Shown here piece by piece: positions 55,560 to 64,000 of a stretch of 64,000 nt of DNA (positions are counted from its first letter, which is position 1; every line of letters starts with the position of its first letter). The translations under genes were made by a program, and so were the position numbers. Origin of the DNA: an uncultured Pelagibacteraceae bacterium (lineage in GTDB: Bacteria > Pseudomonadota > Alphaproteobacteria > Pelagibacterales > Pelagibacteraceae); the NCBI GenBank assembly GCA_902617025.1, contig CACMVB010000001.1, positions 124,001-188,000 of the forward strand, read 5' to 3'. Below the pieces are notes generated by a model that saw only the letters and a list, made by a program, of their open reading frames with translations, was not told where the DNA came from and ran no database searches.

Positions 55560-56857
55560 TGATAGAGAGATATTCTAGAAAAGAAATAAAAAACATTTGG
55601 GAAGATAAAAATAAATATTCCATATGGTTGGATATTGAATTAGCTGCAGCTGAGGCAATGGAAAAACTTAAAATCATTCCAAGAGGAGTTTCTAAAAAAG
55701 TAAAAAAAAAGGGAAAAATAAACGTTAAACGGATTTTAAAGATTGAAGATAAAGTAAAGCATGATGTAATTGCTTTTTTAACATCAATTACTGAAAAAGT
55801 TGGAAAAGAAGCTAAATATCTGCATAAAGGTATGACTTCCTCTGACGTTCTAGATACATGTTTTAATCTTCAATTAATACAATCAAGCAAAATTTTATTA
55901 AAAGATTTAGATCAATTACTTACTGCAATCAAAAGACAGGCTTTAAAACACAAATACACATTATGTATCGGAAGAAGTCATGGGGTTCATGCTGAACCAA
56001 TAACATTTGGTTTAAAAATGTTATCTTTTTACCAAGAATTCTTAAGGAACAAAAAAAGATTAGAAAGTTCAGTTAAAGAAATCTCAACTTGCGCAATTTC
56101 TGGTGCGGTAGGAACTTTTGCAAATATTGATCCAAAAGTTGAGAGCTTTGTTGCAAAAAAATTAAAATTAAAAGTTGAACCTATATCAACTCAAATAATA
56201 CCCAGAGATAGACATGCTCAATTCTTTGCAACACTTGCGATCATAGCTAGCTCAATAGAGAGATTTTCATTAGAAATTAGACATCTTCAAAGAACCGAAG
56301 TATTAGAAGTTGAGGAATTTTTTGGAAAAAAACAAAAAGGATCTTCAGCAATGCCACACAAAAAAAATCCAATTTTAAGTGAAAATTTAACTGGCTTAGC
56401 GAGATTAATTAGATCAAGCGTAATTCCAGCTCTTGAAAACGTAGCGTTATGGCACGAAAGAGATATCTCTCATTCTGCTGTAGAGAGAAATATAGGACCG
56501 GACGCAACTATTACATTAGATTTTGCATTAAATAGATTATTTAATATAGTTAAAAATTTAAATATTTATCCAAAGAAAATGCTTAAAAATTTAGAGCTTA
56601 CAAACGGAATTTTTTTTTCTCAAAGAATTTTACTCGAATTAACAACATCTGGTTTTACTAGAGAAGAAGCTTACAGAATCGTTCAAAAAAATGCGATGGA
56701 TGCTTTAAAAGAGAATTCCTCTTTCTTAAGTAAAATTATTTCAGATACAAAAATTACAAGTAAAATACCTGTTAATAAACTAAAAAAGTTATTTGATTTT
56801 AGTTATCATACTAAAAAAATTAATATAATTTTTAATAGAAGTCTGAAAAATAAGTAA
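55559..56857 (+). CDS. purB: Adenylosuccinate lyase
   Basis: Cleaves SAICAR to AICAR and adenylosuccinate to AMP. 432 aa. The fumarase/ASL signature SSAMPHKKNPILSE is near residue 260, with GMTSSDVLDTCFNL (near 91) and GRSHGVHAEPITFG (near 138) contributing catalytic His/Ser. TAATG overlap with map. First of the purB-C-S-Q-L run. Confidence 0.97.
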   Translation: MIERYSRKEIKNIWEDKNKYSIWLDIELAAAEAMEKLKIIPRGVSKKVKKKGKINVKRILKIEDKVKHDVIAFLTSITEKVGKEAKYLHKGMTSSDVLDTCFNLQLIQSSKILLKDLDQLLTAIKRQALKHKYTLCIGRSHGVHAEPITFGLKMLSFYQEFLRNKKRLESSVKEISTCAISGAVGTFANIDPKVESFVAKKLKLKVEPISTQIIPRDRHAQFFATLAIIASSIERFSLEIRHLQRTEVLEVEEFFGKKQKGSSAMPHKKNPILSENLTGLARLIRSSVIPALENVALWHERDISHSAVERNIGPDATITLDFALNRLFNIVKNLNIYPKKMLKNLELTNGIFFSQRILLELTTSGFTREEAYRIVQKNAMDALKENSSFLSKIISDTKITSKIPVNKLKKLFDFSYHTKKINIIFNRSLKNK

Positions 56858-56861
56858 TCAA

Positions 56862-57653
56862 ATGAATAAAGGTAATAAATTATACGAGGGTAAAGCTAAA
56901 ATTATTTATGAAACAAAAGATAAAGATTTAGTAATACAACATTTCAAGGATGATGCCACTGCTTTTAATAATTTAAAAAAAGCAAAGGTAGAGGGTAAAG
57001 GCGTTCTTAATAATAGAATTTCAGAGTATATTTTAAGCAATCTTTCTCAATGCGGAATTCAAACTCATTTAGTTAAGAGGTTGAACATGAGAGAACAATT
57101 AATAAAAAAGGCTGAAATTTTTCCCATTGAATTTATTGTAAGAAATATTGCAACTGGTTCCTTAACAAAAAGACTTGGAATTCCTGAAGGAACTATTTTA
57201 GATAAACCTTTATTAGAATATTGTTACAAAAAAGATGAATTAAACGACCCTTTAGTTTCAAAAGAACATATTTTTACATTTGGTTGGGCAACTGAAAAAG
57301 AAATTCAGACTATTGATAAAATGACTTTCAGAATTAATGATATTTTAATAGGAATGTTTAGAGCTATAGGTATTAAACTAGTAGATTTCAAAATTGAATA
57401 CGGAAAAACCTGGAACAAAGATACGAAAAAAAAGGAAATAGTACTTGCTGATGAAATTAGCCCGGACACTTGCAGATTATGGGATGCTAAAACTGAGAAA
57501 AAACTTGATAAAGATAGATTTAGAAAAGATTTAGGTAATATTATTCAAGCTTATCAAGATGTAGCGAGAAGACTAGGCATTATGCCTGAGGAAACTAATA
57601 TAAGTGAAGTTAATTTTGGAAAAACAATTCCAATAAAATTCAAAAAAAAATAA
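56862..57653 (+). CDS. purC: SAICAR synthetase
   Basis: Joins CAIR with aspartate in purine synthesis. 263 aa. Motifs: LYEGKAKIIYET at the N-terminus, FPIEFIVRNIATGSL (near residue 87) and LADEISPDTCRLWDA (near 195). Four bases after purB, one base before purS. Confidence 0.97.
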   Translation: MNKGNKLYEGKAKIIYETKDKDLVIQHFKDDATAFNNLKKAKVEGKGVLNNRISEYILSNLSQCGIQTHLVKRLNMREQLIKKAEIFPIEFIVRNIATGSLTKRLGIPEGTILDKPLLEYCYKKDELNDPLVSKEHIFTFGWATEKEIQTIDKMTFRINDILIGMFRAIGIKLVDFKIEYGKTWNKDTKKKEIVLADEISPDTCRLWDAKTEKKLDKDRFRKDLGNIIQAYQDVARRLGIMPEETNISEVNFGKTIPIKFKKK

Positions 57654-57654
57654 A

Positions 57655-57894
57655 TTGAAATTCTCGGTTACAGTCACACTTAAAAAAGATGTATTAGACC
57701 CACAAGGTAAGGTGGTTCAAAACACTTTAATAAATTTAGGATTAGACAATCTTAAAGAGATAAGACAGGGAAAATACTTTGAAATCGAGATTGATGAAAA
57801 AGATCAAAACACTGCAAAAAAAAAGATTGATCTAATGTGTAAAAAATTATTAGCAAATTTAATTATTGAAAATTATAAGATTAGTAAACTTTAA
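57655..57894 (+). CDS. purS: Phosphoribosylformylglycinamidine synthase subunit PurS
   Basis: Small bridging subunit of the three-part FGAM synthase (PurSQL). 79 aa: SVTVTLKKDVLDPQGKVVQN at the N-terminus, then LGLDNLKEIRQGKYFEIEI. It must start at a TTG (57655), one base after the purC TAA; no ATG is available before the conserved beginning. Its stop overlaps the purQ ATG (TAATG). The TTG may keep it at a level suited to the complex. Confidence 0.94.
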   Translation: MKFSVTVTLKKDVLDPQGKVVQNTLINLGLDNLKEIRQGKYFEIEIDEKDQNTAKKKIDLMCKKLLANLIIENYKISKL

Positions 57895-58571
57895 TGAGAT
57901 CATCTGTGATTGTATTTCCTGGATCAAATTGTGACAGAGATATCTCTGTGGCTTTAGAAAAAATGCAATTCAAAAATCAGATGGTTTGGCACAAAGATAC
58001 AGTGTTACCTAAATCTGATCTGATAGTCATACCAGGAGGATTTTCCTATGGTGATTATCTTCGTTCAGGGGCTATTGCTGGAAAATCTTTAATAATTGAT
58101 GAAGTAATAAAAGCAGCAAATTCAGGATGTTTAATCTTAGGTATTTGTAATGGTTTTCAAATCTTAACTGAAACTGGTCTTCTTAAAGGAACATTGCTTA
58201 GAAATAAAAATCTCAAATTTATAAATAAAGATGTAAATATTAAAGTAACTAATAATAATACAAAATTTACATCTAAGTATAAAGCCAATCAAATATTAAA
58301 AATTAATATTGCACATAACGAGGGAAATTATTTCACTGATAGAAATCATTTAGATGAACTGTGTAAAGATAATTTGATAGCTTTTAAATATTGTGATGAA
58401 AAAGGAAATATTAATATGGAGTCTAATCCAAATGGAGCTATTGAAAATATTGCAGGAATTTATAACCCCAAAAAAAATATTTTAGGAATGATGCCTCACC
58501 CCGAAAGAATGATCGATAACCTAATTTCCAATACGGATGGGGCAGATCTTTTTTTGAGTATATTAAACTAA
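57894..58571 (+). CDS. purQ: Phosphoribosylformylglycinamidine synthase subunit PurQ
   Basis: Glutaminase subunit supplying ammonia to PurL. Class I glutamine amidotransferase of 225 aa; catalytic Cys in LGICNGFQIL (near residue 86) and the His/Glu pair in GMMPHPERM (near 202). VFPGSNCDRDI opens the protein. Confidence 0.97.
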   Translation: MRSSVIVFPGSNCDRDISVALEKMQFKNQMVWHKDTVLPKSDLIVIPGGFSYGDYLRSGAIAGKSLIIDEVIKAANSGCLILGICNGFQILTETGLLKGTLLRNKNLKFINKDVNIKVTNNNTKFTSKYKANQILKINIAHNEGNYFTDRNHLDELCKDNLIAFKYCDEKGNINMESNPNGAIENIAGIYNPKKNILGMMPHPERMIDNLISNTDGADLFLSILN

Positions 58572-58576
58572 TATAA

Positions 58577-60757
58577 ATGGAAATTACGAAAAAAATTATA
58601 GAAAAGCATGGTCTTAAATTAGAAGAGTATAAGAATATTCAAAAACTAATGAGAAGAGATCCTAATTTATTGGAACTAGGAATTTTCTCAGCTATGTGGA
58701 ATGAGCATTGTTCTTACAAATCATCTAGATTGCATTTAAAAAAACTGCCAACAACAGGTAATCAAGTTATTCAAGGCCCAGGGGAGAATGCTGGTGTAAT
58801 AGATATCGGAGACAATGATGCGATTGTATTTAAAATCGAAAGTCATAATCATCCTTCTTACATTGAACCTTACCAAGGAGCGGCAACTGGTGTTGGTGGC
58901 ATTCTTAGAGATGTATTTACAATGGGTGCAAGACCTATCGCTCTTTTGAATTCCATTCATTTTGGATCCCCAGAACATCCAAAAACTAAAAGTTTATTAA
59001 ACGGTGTTGTTTCTGGAATTGGTGGATACGGAAATTGCATTGGTATTCCAACTGTTGCTGGTGAAACTAAATTTAATGAAACTTATAATGAAAATATTCT
59101 AGTTAATGCTATGGCAGTTGGTCATGCAAAAATCGATAGAATATTTTATTCGAAGGCAAAAGGGGTTGGTAAAGCTGTAGTTTATGTAGGTTCAAAAACA
59201 GGTAGAGATGGTATCCATGGTGCTTCTATGGCGTCAGCAGAGTTTGATGAAAATTCTGATGAAAAAAAACCTACTGTGCAAGTTGGAGACCCTTTTACAG
59301 AGAAGTTGTTATTAGAGGCGTGTTTGGAATTAATGAGAGATGATTCAATTATAGCCATCCAAGATATGGGTGCAGCTGGATTAACTTCATCAAGTGTAGA
59401 AATGGCATCAAAGGGGTCATTAGGAATTGAATTAGAATTAGACAAGGTTCCATGTAGAGAAGAAAATATGACACCATATGAAATGATGTTGTCAGAAAGC
59501 CAAGAAAGAATGTTAATAATTTTAGAGGATGGTAAAGAAGATCATGCTAGGAAAATTTTTAAAAAATGGGATTTAGATTTTGTTGTCATTGGAAAAACTA
59601 CAAATACAAAAAAATTAACGTTAAAATTTAACAAAGTCATTCAAGGTGAAATACCTATTGATGCGTTAGCCTCTAAAGCACCGGTTTATGACAGAAAATT
59701 GGTAAGAAAAAAATCTTCTAATAGTAAAGTAGATATTAAAAAATTTGGAAAGATTAAAATAGAAGATGCTTTAATAAAAATTTTATCTTCACCTAATCAT
59801 TCAAGCAAAAATTGGATAACAGAACAGTATGATCAAATGGTTATGTGTGACACAGCAAAAAAGTCAGGATCAGATGCTGCAATAATTAGAATTCATAATA
59901 AAGATAAAGCGATAGCTGTATCAGTAGATTCTTCAGCAAATTATTGTAAAGCTGATCCTTTGACTGGAGGAAAACAGATAGTCTGTGAAAACTGGAGAAA
60001 TCTTATAGCTGTCGGAGCTAAACCATTGGCTATAACAAATTGTTTAAATTTTGGTAATCCAGAAAATAAAGTCATAATGGGAGAATTTGCAGATTGTTTA
60101 GAGGGAATAAAAAAAGCTTGTGAATTTTTAAATTATCCAGTGGTTTCAGGTAATGTGTCTTTTTACAATGGGACAAATAAAAAAAACATATTTCCTACAC
60201 CAGTAATTGGTGGAGTAGGATTAATAAAAAAATTATCTGAGCCGGTAAGTCATAAATTTAAAGAATTAAATAGTGTTATAATCTTGGTAGGCAAAACTTT
60301 TGGGCATCTTGGCCAAAGCTGTTTTTTAAAAGAAAATTTTTCTGTAATTGATGGAAAACCTCCTGAAATAAACCTTATTAACGAAAAAAATAATGGTGAA
60401 ACAGTTTTAGAGTTAATTAATCAAAATTTGATAAATTCAGCTCATGATGTCTCTAATGGTGGTTTAATTTTGGCTTTAAGCGAGATGGCAATTGGATCTA
60501 ATTTAGGATTAAAAGTTGAAAAAAATAAAAATTTAAGAAATTTAATTGAATTTTTCTTTGGAGAAGATCAAGGAAGATACATTTTAGAAGTTAAAAGAAA
60601 TAAATTAGCTTATGTAGAAAAAATATTAAAATCTTATAATATTCACTTCGAAAAAATTGGCTTTACTCAAAAAAAATATTTTGAAATCGAGGGGGAAATG
60701 AAAACAGACATAAATGACCTATTTAAAATTAATAATCAATGGTATAATAATTACTAA
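58577..60757 (+). CDS. purL: Phosphoribosylformylglycinamidine synthase subunit PurL
   Basis: Synthetase subunit that converts FGAR to FGAM using ATP and PurQ-derived ammonia. 726 aa, the small PurL type that requires PurS and PurQ. Motifs: [12 protein letters not shown] (near residue 40), [23 protein letters not shown] (residues about 87-109), [19 protein letters not shown] (near 262) and AHDVSNGGL (near 620). Confidence 0.98.
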   Translation: MEITKKIIEKHGLKLEEYKNIQKLMRRDPNLLELGIFSAMWNEHCSYKSSRLHLKKLPTTGNQVIQGPGENAGVIDIGDNDAIVFKIESHNHPSYIEPYQGAATGVGGILRDVFTMGARPIALLNSIHFGSPEHPKTKSLLNGVVSGIGGYGNCIGIPTVAGETKFNETYNENILVNAMAVGHAKIDRIFYSKAKGVGKAVVYVGSKTGRDGIHGASMASAEFDENSDEKKPTVQVGDPFTEKLLLEACLELMRDDSIIAIQDMGAAGLTSSSVEMASKGSLGIELELDKVPCREENMTPYEMMLSESQERMLIILEDGKEDHARKIFKKWDLDFVVIGKTTNTKKLTLKFNKVIQGEIPIDALASKAPVYDRKLVRKKSSNSKVDIKKFGKIKIEDALIKILSSPNHSSKNWITEQYDQMVMCDTAKKSGSDAAIIRIHNKDKAIAVSVDSSANYCKADPLTGGKQIVCENWRNLIAVGAKPLAITNCLNFGNPENKVIMGEFADCLEGIKKACEFLNYPVVSGNVSFYNGTNKKNIFPTPVIGGVGLIKKLSEPVSHKFKELNSVIILVGKTFGHLGQSCFLKENFSVIDGKPPEINLINEKNNGETVLELINQNLINSAHDVSNGGLILALSEMAIGSNLGLKVEKNKNLRNLIEFFFGEDQGRYILEVKRNKLAYVEKILKSYNIHFEKIGFTQKKYFEIEGEMKTDINDLFKINNQWYNNY

Positions 60758-60996
60758 TGCCGCTTCCTATAAATGAGATAAAAAGATTAATTAAAGAATC
60801 TATCCCAGATGCAATTATTGAAATTAAAGATCTAATGGGTGATAGCAATCACTATTCAGCTATTATTAAATCAGAGCTATTTAATAATTTAAATAAAATT
60901 GAACAACATAAGTTGGTATATAAATCTCTAAAAGGCAAGATGGGAAATGAGCTCCACGCATTATCGATTACAACTTTAAAAAATAATGGAAACTAA
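60757..60996 (+). CDS. BolA family protein
   Basis: 79-aa BolA/IbaG-like protein with the helix-turn region [19 protein letters not shown], the [10 protein letters not shown] loop and the [21 protein letters not shown] segment (residues about 48-70). In many bacteria and eukaryotes BolA binds a monothiol glutaredoxin through a shared [2Fe-2S] cluster; here the next gene is exactly that, overlapping by 11 bases. It follows purL by a TAATG overlap. Confidence 0.92.
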   Translation: MPLPINEIKRLIKESIPDAIIEIKDLMGDSNHYSAIIKSELFNNLNKIEQHKLVYKSLKGKMGNELHALSITTLKNNGN

Positions 60997-61303
60997 AGAA
61001 AAAATAAAAAGTTTTATTAAAGAGAATGCAGTTTGTTTGTTTATGAAAGGTACGCCTGAAAATCCTCAATGTGGATTTTCAATGGCTGTATCAAACGTAT
61101 TGAAACATTTAAAAATAAATTTTAAAGGGGTTAACGTTTTGGAGGATGAAAATTTAAGACAAGGTATTAAAGAATTTAGTGATTGGCCAACTATACCTCA
61201 GCTTTATATAAAAGGTGAATTTATAGGAGGTTGTGACATTGTAAAAGAGATGTTTGAAAAAGGTGAGCTTTTAGAATTATTTAAACAAAAAGGAATTAAA
61301 TAA
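60986..61303 (+). CDS. grxD: Monothiol glutaredoxin, Grx4 type
   Basis: Iron-sulphur cluster carrier of 105 aa. The CGFS active site is at Cys29, followed by [20 protein letters not shown] with the glutathione-binding residues. Pairs with the adjacent BolA homologue; the two ORFs overlap by 11 bases, which suggests coupled translation of a BolA-Grx complex. Confidence 0.96.
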   Translation: METKEKIKSFIKENAVCLFMKGTPENPQCGFSMAVSNVLKHLKINFKGVNVLEDENLRQGIKEFSDWPTIPQLYIKGEFIGGCDIVKEMFEKGELLELFKQKGIK

Positions 61304-61567
61304 ATGAGACAATACATTTATAAAATTCTAATTGCTTTAATAGCTGTAATTTTAGCATTTGAATTTACAATTGGAAAAGAAATTTCACAAATAAATGAAA
61401 AAATAAATACATTCGCCTCATCAGATGGAAGAAAAAAAATTGTAGAATCGCTTAAAAAAGAAATTGAAAAAGCAAATAATAAAGAAAATTACTTGGATGA
61501 AGATGAAAGAGTGCTTATTAGAAATTTTTTACTAAAAATTCGGAAAGAAATAAATTTAAATAATTAA
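61304..61567 (+). CDS. Small membrane-anchored or secreted protein, unknown
   Basis: Not recognised. 87 aa: an N-terminal hydrophobic segment (residues about 4-22, YIYKILIALIAVILAFEFT) that may be an anchor or signal, then a charged, probably helical part ending LIRNFLLKIRKEINLNN. It starts directly after the grxD stop. Its TAA is shared with the convergent glycosyltransferase in a 4-base TTAA. Confidence 0.72.
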   Translation: MRQYIYKILIALIAVILAFEFTIGKEISQINEKINTFASSDGRKKIVESLKKEIEKANNKENYLDEDERVLIRNFLLKIRKEINLNN

Positions 61568-63141
61568 GAACATTTAAAAATCTTTGCAACTACTAATTTT
61601 TCTTTAGAAAAATTCATTTTAAAATTTTCATCATAAATTTTTTCACAATTGTTTGGAACGCCCTTATTCAAAGAACGCTCTGTTAACACTACAAAAAATG
61701 GTCTTTGATTTTTTTTATGTAAATTTCTAAAATTTATAAAACATGCTTCTCTTAAGTTTAAAAATTGTTTAATTCCATCATTCCTATTAGAAATTATACA
61801 CTCGTCTTTGTTAAATTTATTTTTTTTAAAAAACTTTGCTATATTTTTTGTTGATGCGCCCCAATAATCAAGTTCAAAGTTATTTGTTATTTTAGCTATA
61901 GTAGAAAAATTATTTAACCATAAATAATTATAGGGAAAAATTTTTATATTTTGATACAAGAAAAAAATTAAATAAATTATTAATATACTTTTAGATATTG
62001 CATTAGAAAAAAAATAAATTACAGAAAGTGAAATGATAAAACATAACGGAACTAAAAACATTACTTGTCTTATCTCATCGTATAAATGAAAATTAAAAAA
62101 GATTACACTAAGCATTATTATTATTATAGATAATATTAATGATCCTATATTAATTGAGTGTAACTCATTTGAAAAAATTTTTTTATCTATTAGTGGTAAA
62201 ATTAAAAAACCTACTAAAATTATTATTGGCAGTTTCACCAACAACCATAATGGAACATATGTAGAGGGGAGACTTTGAGCTTTCATACAATCCCCAAAAG
62301 TTGTTGTGCAAACAGTTTGAATGTGCTGGCTCATGTAACTAATTGAGTCAAAAAAGATAAAAGGATTGGTCCAATAAGTAGGATGAAGTAAAAATAAGGA
62401 CGATATGAAAGTTAATATGAACAATAATAATTTTGGAGTAATAATTTTTAAAAATTTTTTAAAATTTATTTTCGATATTTGATAAGTAAATAGTACAAAA
62501 ACAAAAAACTCAAAAAAAATAAGAATTCCTGAAATTCTAATTGATATTAAAAATGATGTCAGAATCGCGAGTAAAAATAAGTCCAAATTTTTAATTTCAT
62601 TTCTTTTGAAGAAAATATTTGAAATTTTAATTATGTAGAACGTACAGATTACCCAGATTGACATAAAAGGAATATCTTTGAAGTTGAAAAAACTATGTCC
62701 TAAAAGGTAAGGATAGGAAAGATAGAAAATAGCAGATAAGCTTGCATAGGTTTTGTTTTGAACAATAAAATTTAAAATTTTTTGAAAATAAATACCCGAG
62801 ATTGTAAAAATAATCACAATCGAGGGATGTTTTAACATTAGTGTTTTTCCCAACTCTGTAAGATCTAGATTGGAAAAAATTAAGTTGAAAATTAATTCGA
62901 AAGGCAGAGAGAAAAAGTGAAATCCAACCCCATAATATTTCATCCCAAGATCCTCAAATTCAACAGAGAGATTTGAATTAAACAAATAATTCAGATAAAT
63001 ATTTTTTTTAATATTCCAAACATCTAAATTGTGAAACTCGTCATGAGTTATCCCAACATTTAAAGACGCGAATATAGAAACAATTAAATACAACAATATA
63101 AAATAATTAAAAAAATTGTTTTTAAAGTGAAGCATTTTCAT
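61564..63141 (-). CDS. Membrane glycosyltransferase, GT39/GT83-like (PMT/ArnT fold)
   Basis: 525 aa with about 11-12 hydrophobic helices and a soluble C-terminal part of about 110 residues. The first periplasmic loop carries GITHDEFHNLDVW (near residue 30), matching the acidic DE motif of polyprenyl-phosphate-sugar glycosyltransferases. Likely adds a sugar from a lipid carrier to a surface glycan or lipid. Very AT-rich codons; five bases after the methyltransferase gene. Confidence 0.68.
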   Translation of the reverse strand: MKMLHFKNNFFNYFILLYLIVSIFASLNVGITHDEFHNLDVWNIKKNIYLNYLFNSNLSVEFEDLGMKYYGVGFHFFSLPFELIFNLIFSNLDLTELGKTLMLKHPSIVIIFTISGIYFQKILNFIVQNKTYASLSAIFYLSYPYLLGHSFFNFKDIPFMSIWVICTFYIIKISNIFFKRNEIKNLDLFLLAILTSFLISIRISGILIFFEFFVFVLFTYQISKINFKKFLKIITPKLLLFILTFISSLFLLHPTYWTNPFIFFDSISYMSQHIQTVCTTTFGDCMKAQSLPSTYVPLWLLVKLPIIILVGFLILPLIDKKIFSNELHSINIGSLILSIIIIMLSVIFFNFHLYDEIRQVMFLVPLCFIISLSVIYFFSNAISKSILIIYLIFFLYQNIKIFPYNYLWLNNFSTIAKITNNFELDYWGASTKNIAKFFKKNKFNKDECIISNRNDGIKQFLNLREACFINFRNLHKKNQRPFFVVLTERSLNKGVPNNCEKIYDENFKMNFSKEKLVVAKIFKCS

Positions 63142-63145
63142 TACG

Positions 63146-63877
63146 TTATTTACTTATAAAACAAATATCGGAATGTTCAAAATTCCCTTTATGAAAGAAA
63201 ATGTTATCTATATTTTCGTGAAAATAAATTTGGGTTTGTTTGTCGAAGATTTTTGATTCGAAGAATTTTTTAGAAACAATATTTTTAAGCATATTATCGA
63301 CGAGGATATCATCAATATTTTTATTATATGAATAATAATTTGGGAATTTATAATCTTCAATTACATAGAGACCTCCTTTTTTAAGATATTTGAACATATT
63401 TTTAAACGCTATTAAGATATCTTCAAGATTATGTGACCCATCATCAATTATTAAATCAAAATGATTTTCTTCATTAATTCTATTTAAAATTTTTTTTACT
63501 TTATTGTAATCTTTGATATCCAATCCAAATACTTTTATGTTTTTTGAATTATAAATAAACTTAGAAATATTTATGTCAAAACAAATAATTTGAGGGTTTT
63601 CAAAAAACTTATTAAATGCTGCTGCGGATGCGCCAGAATAAGATCCAATTTCTAAAATATTTATTTTTTTTGTTTTAAATTTCTCAAAATATTTCGAGTA
63701 AAATTTTGAATAACCATGTCCTCTTGTATTTTGATTTTTGATAAAATTTGATTTATCGCTTCCATAATGAAAAAGCAACTTATCTAGATCTTGTTCCATT
63801 ACACCATCAGTATCAATATTAATTTTTTTTTTTAATTTGTAAATTAATTTCCTTTTGAAAAGACTAAAAAAATTCAA
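63146..63877 (-). CDS. Class I SAM-dependent methyltransferase
   Basis: 243 aa. The Rossmann SAM motif INILEIGSYSGASAAAF lies near residue 72, the motif II acidic region FDINIS near 97, and DLIIDDGSH near 137 resembles TylF/macrocin-type and cephalosporin-hydroxylase-like methyltransferases of surface-sugar loci; the opening LLFHYGSDKS also fits. The frame begins at a TTG (63877) immediately after the rpsD stop. An internal Met at residue 26 is an alternative start. Probably forms a pair with the downstream membrane glycosyltransferase. Confidence 0.7.
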   Translation of the reverse strand: MNFFSLFKRKLIYKLKKKINIDTDGVMEQDLDKLLFHYGSDKSNFIKNQNTRGHGYSKFYSKYFEKFKTKKINILEIGSYSGASAAAFNKFFENPQIICFDINISKFIYNSKNIKVFGLDIKDYNKVKKILNRINEENHFDLIIDDGSHNLEDILIAFKNMFKYLKKGGLYVIEDYKFPNYYSYNKNIDDILVDNMLKNIVSKKFFESKIFDKQTQIYFHENIDNIFFHKGNFEHSDICFISK

Positions 63878-64000
63878 TTATCTAGAATAGTATTCAATTA
63901 CTAAGTTAGGCTCCATTACTACTGGGTAAGGTACTTCGGAAAATTTTGGTAATCGTACTAGTTTAATAGTTTTATTTTTATCATCTAGTTGAATATATTC
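63878..64000 (-). CDS. rpsD: 30S ribosomal protein S4, C-terminal fragment (runs off the window)
   Basis: The last 40 codons of a minus-strand gene. The end reads [20 protein letters not shown] followed by a typical I-E-Y-Y-S-R terminus, matching alphaproteobacterial S4. S4 nucleates small-subunit assembly. The 5' part lies beyond position 64000. The stop directly abuts the methyltransferase start. Confidence 0.88.
   Translation of the reverse strand, partial: EYIQLDDKNKTIKLVRLPKFSEVPYPVVMEPNLVIEYYSR

Overview
The window looks like a piece of a SAR11-type alphaproteobacterium (Candidatus Pelagibacter or a close relative). The evidence is strong AT-richness, lysine/isoleucine/asparagine-rich proteins, genes packed with 0-10 base spacers or start/stop overlaps, adk between secY and rpsM, the GatCAB amidotransferase, a short-form adenylate kinase, and very few intrinsic terminators. 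This is recognition from sequence alone; no database search was run.

Layout. (1) 1-14,100 holds housekeeping genes in small runs: gatCAB (minus), ruvX-pyrB-pyrC'-plsY-topA-ridA (plus), galU-ugd (minus), panC (plus), mgtE (minus). (2) 14,101-44,268 is one long minus-strand translation/transcription supercluster. Read in its own direction it runs tRNA-Tyr, tRNA-Gly, tuf, tRNA-Trp, secE, nusG, rplKAJL, rpoBC, rpsL, rpsG, fusA, then the S10-spc-alpha ribosomal genes, secY, adk, rpsM, rpsK, rpoA, rplQ and a RluA-type pseudouridine synthase. rpmD (L30) is missing from its usual place between rpsE and rplO. (3) 44,269-46,138 carries rlmB, tRNA-Thr, nadK and tRNA-Leu(TAA). (4) 46,139-52,325 is an accessory island built on that tRNA-Leu gene. 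(5) 52,326-64,000 returns to core genes: a GT9 glycosyltransferase, a CinA-type protein, sfsA, map, purB-purC-purS-purQ-purL, bolA, grxD, then a minus-strand glycosyltransferase and methyltransferase downstream of the 3' end of rpsD.

The island is the most interesting part. A 40-bp piece of tRNA-Leu, from the 7-base anticodon loop to the 5' end plus one base, is present three times without a mismatch: in the intact tRNA (46100-46139) and as fragments at 51126-51165 and 52286-52325. These divide the region into two tandem elements with periods of 5,026 bp and 1,160 bp. Both elements share one end architecture but not its sequence: paired 9-bp repeats with an 11-bp period about 80 bp inside the left core; paired 9-bp repeats ending exactly 137 and 126 bp before the right core; and three 10-bp-period repeats starting at -50, -40 and -30 from the right core. 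This is what tyrosine-recombinase arm and core sites look like, yet neither element encodes a recombinase. Cargo of the larger element includes two secreted polysaccharide-lyase-like proteins, an MFS transporter, a GDPD-family phosphodiesterase and small ORFs. The smaller carries only two unrecognised proteins. A fused arm repeat at 49711-49747 suggests that the larger element is itself two collapsed elements.

Other points of note: the pyrB-linked dihydroorotase lacks the HxH metal motif; all five convergent protein-gene pairs overlap at their stop codons, four of them by exactly 4 bases; and a stable-looking hairpin lies in the rpsL leader.
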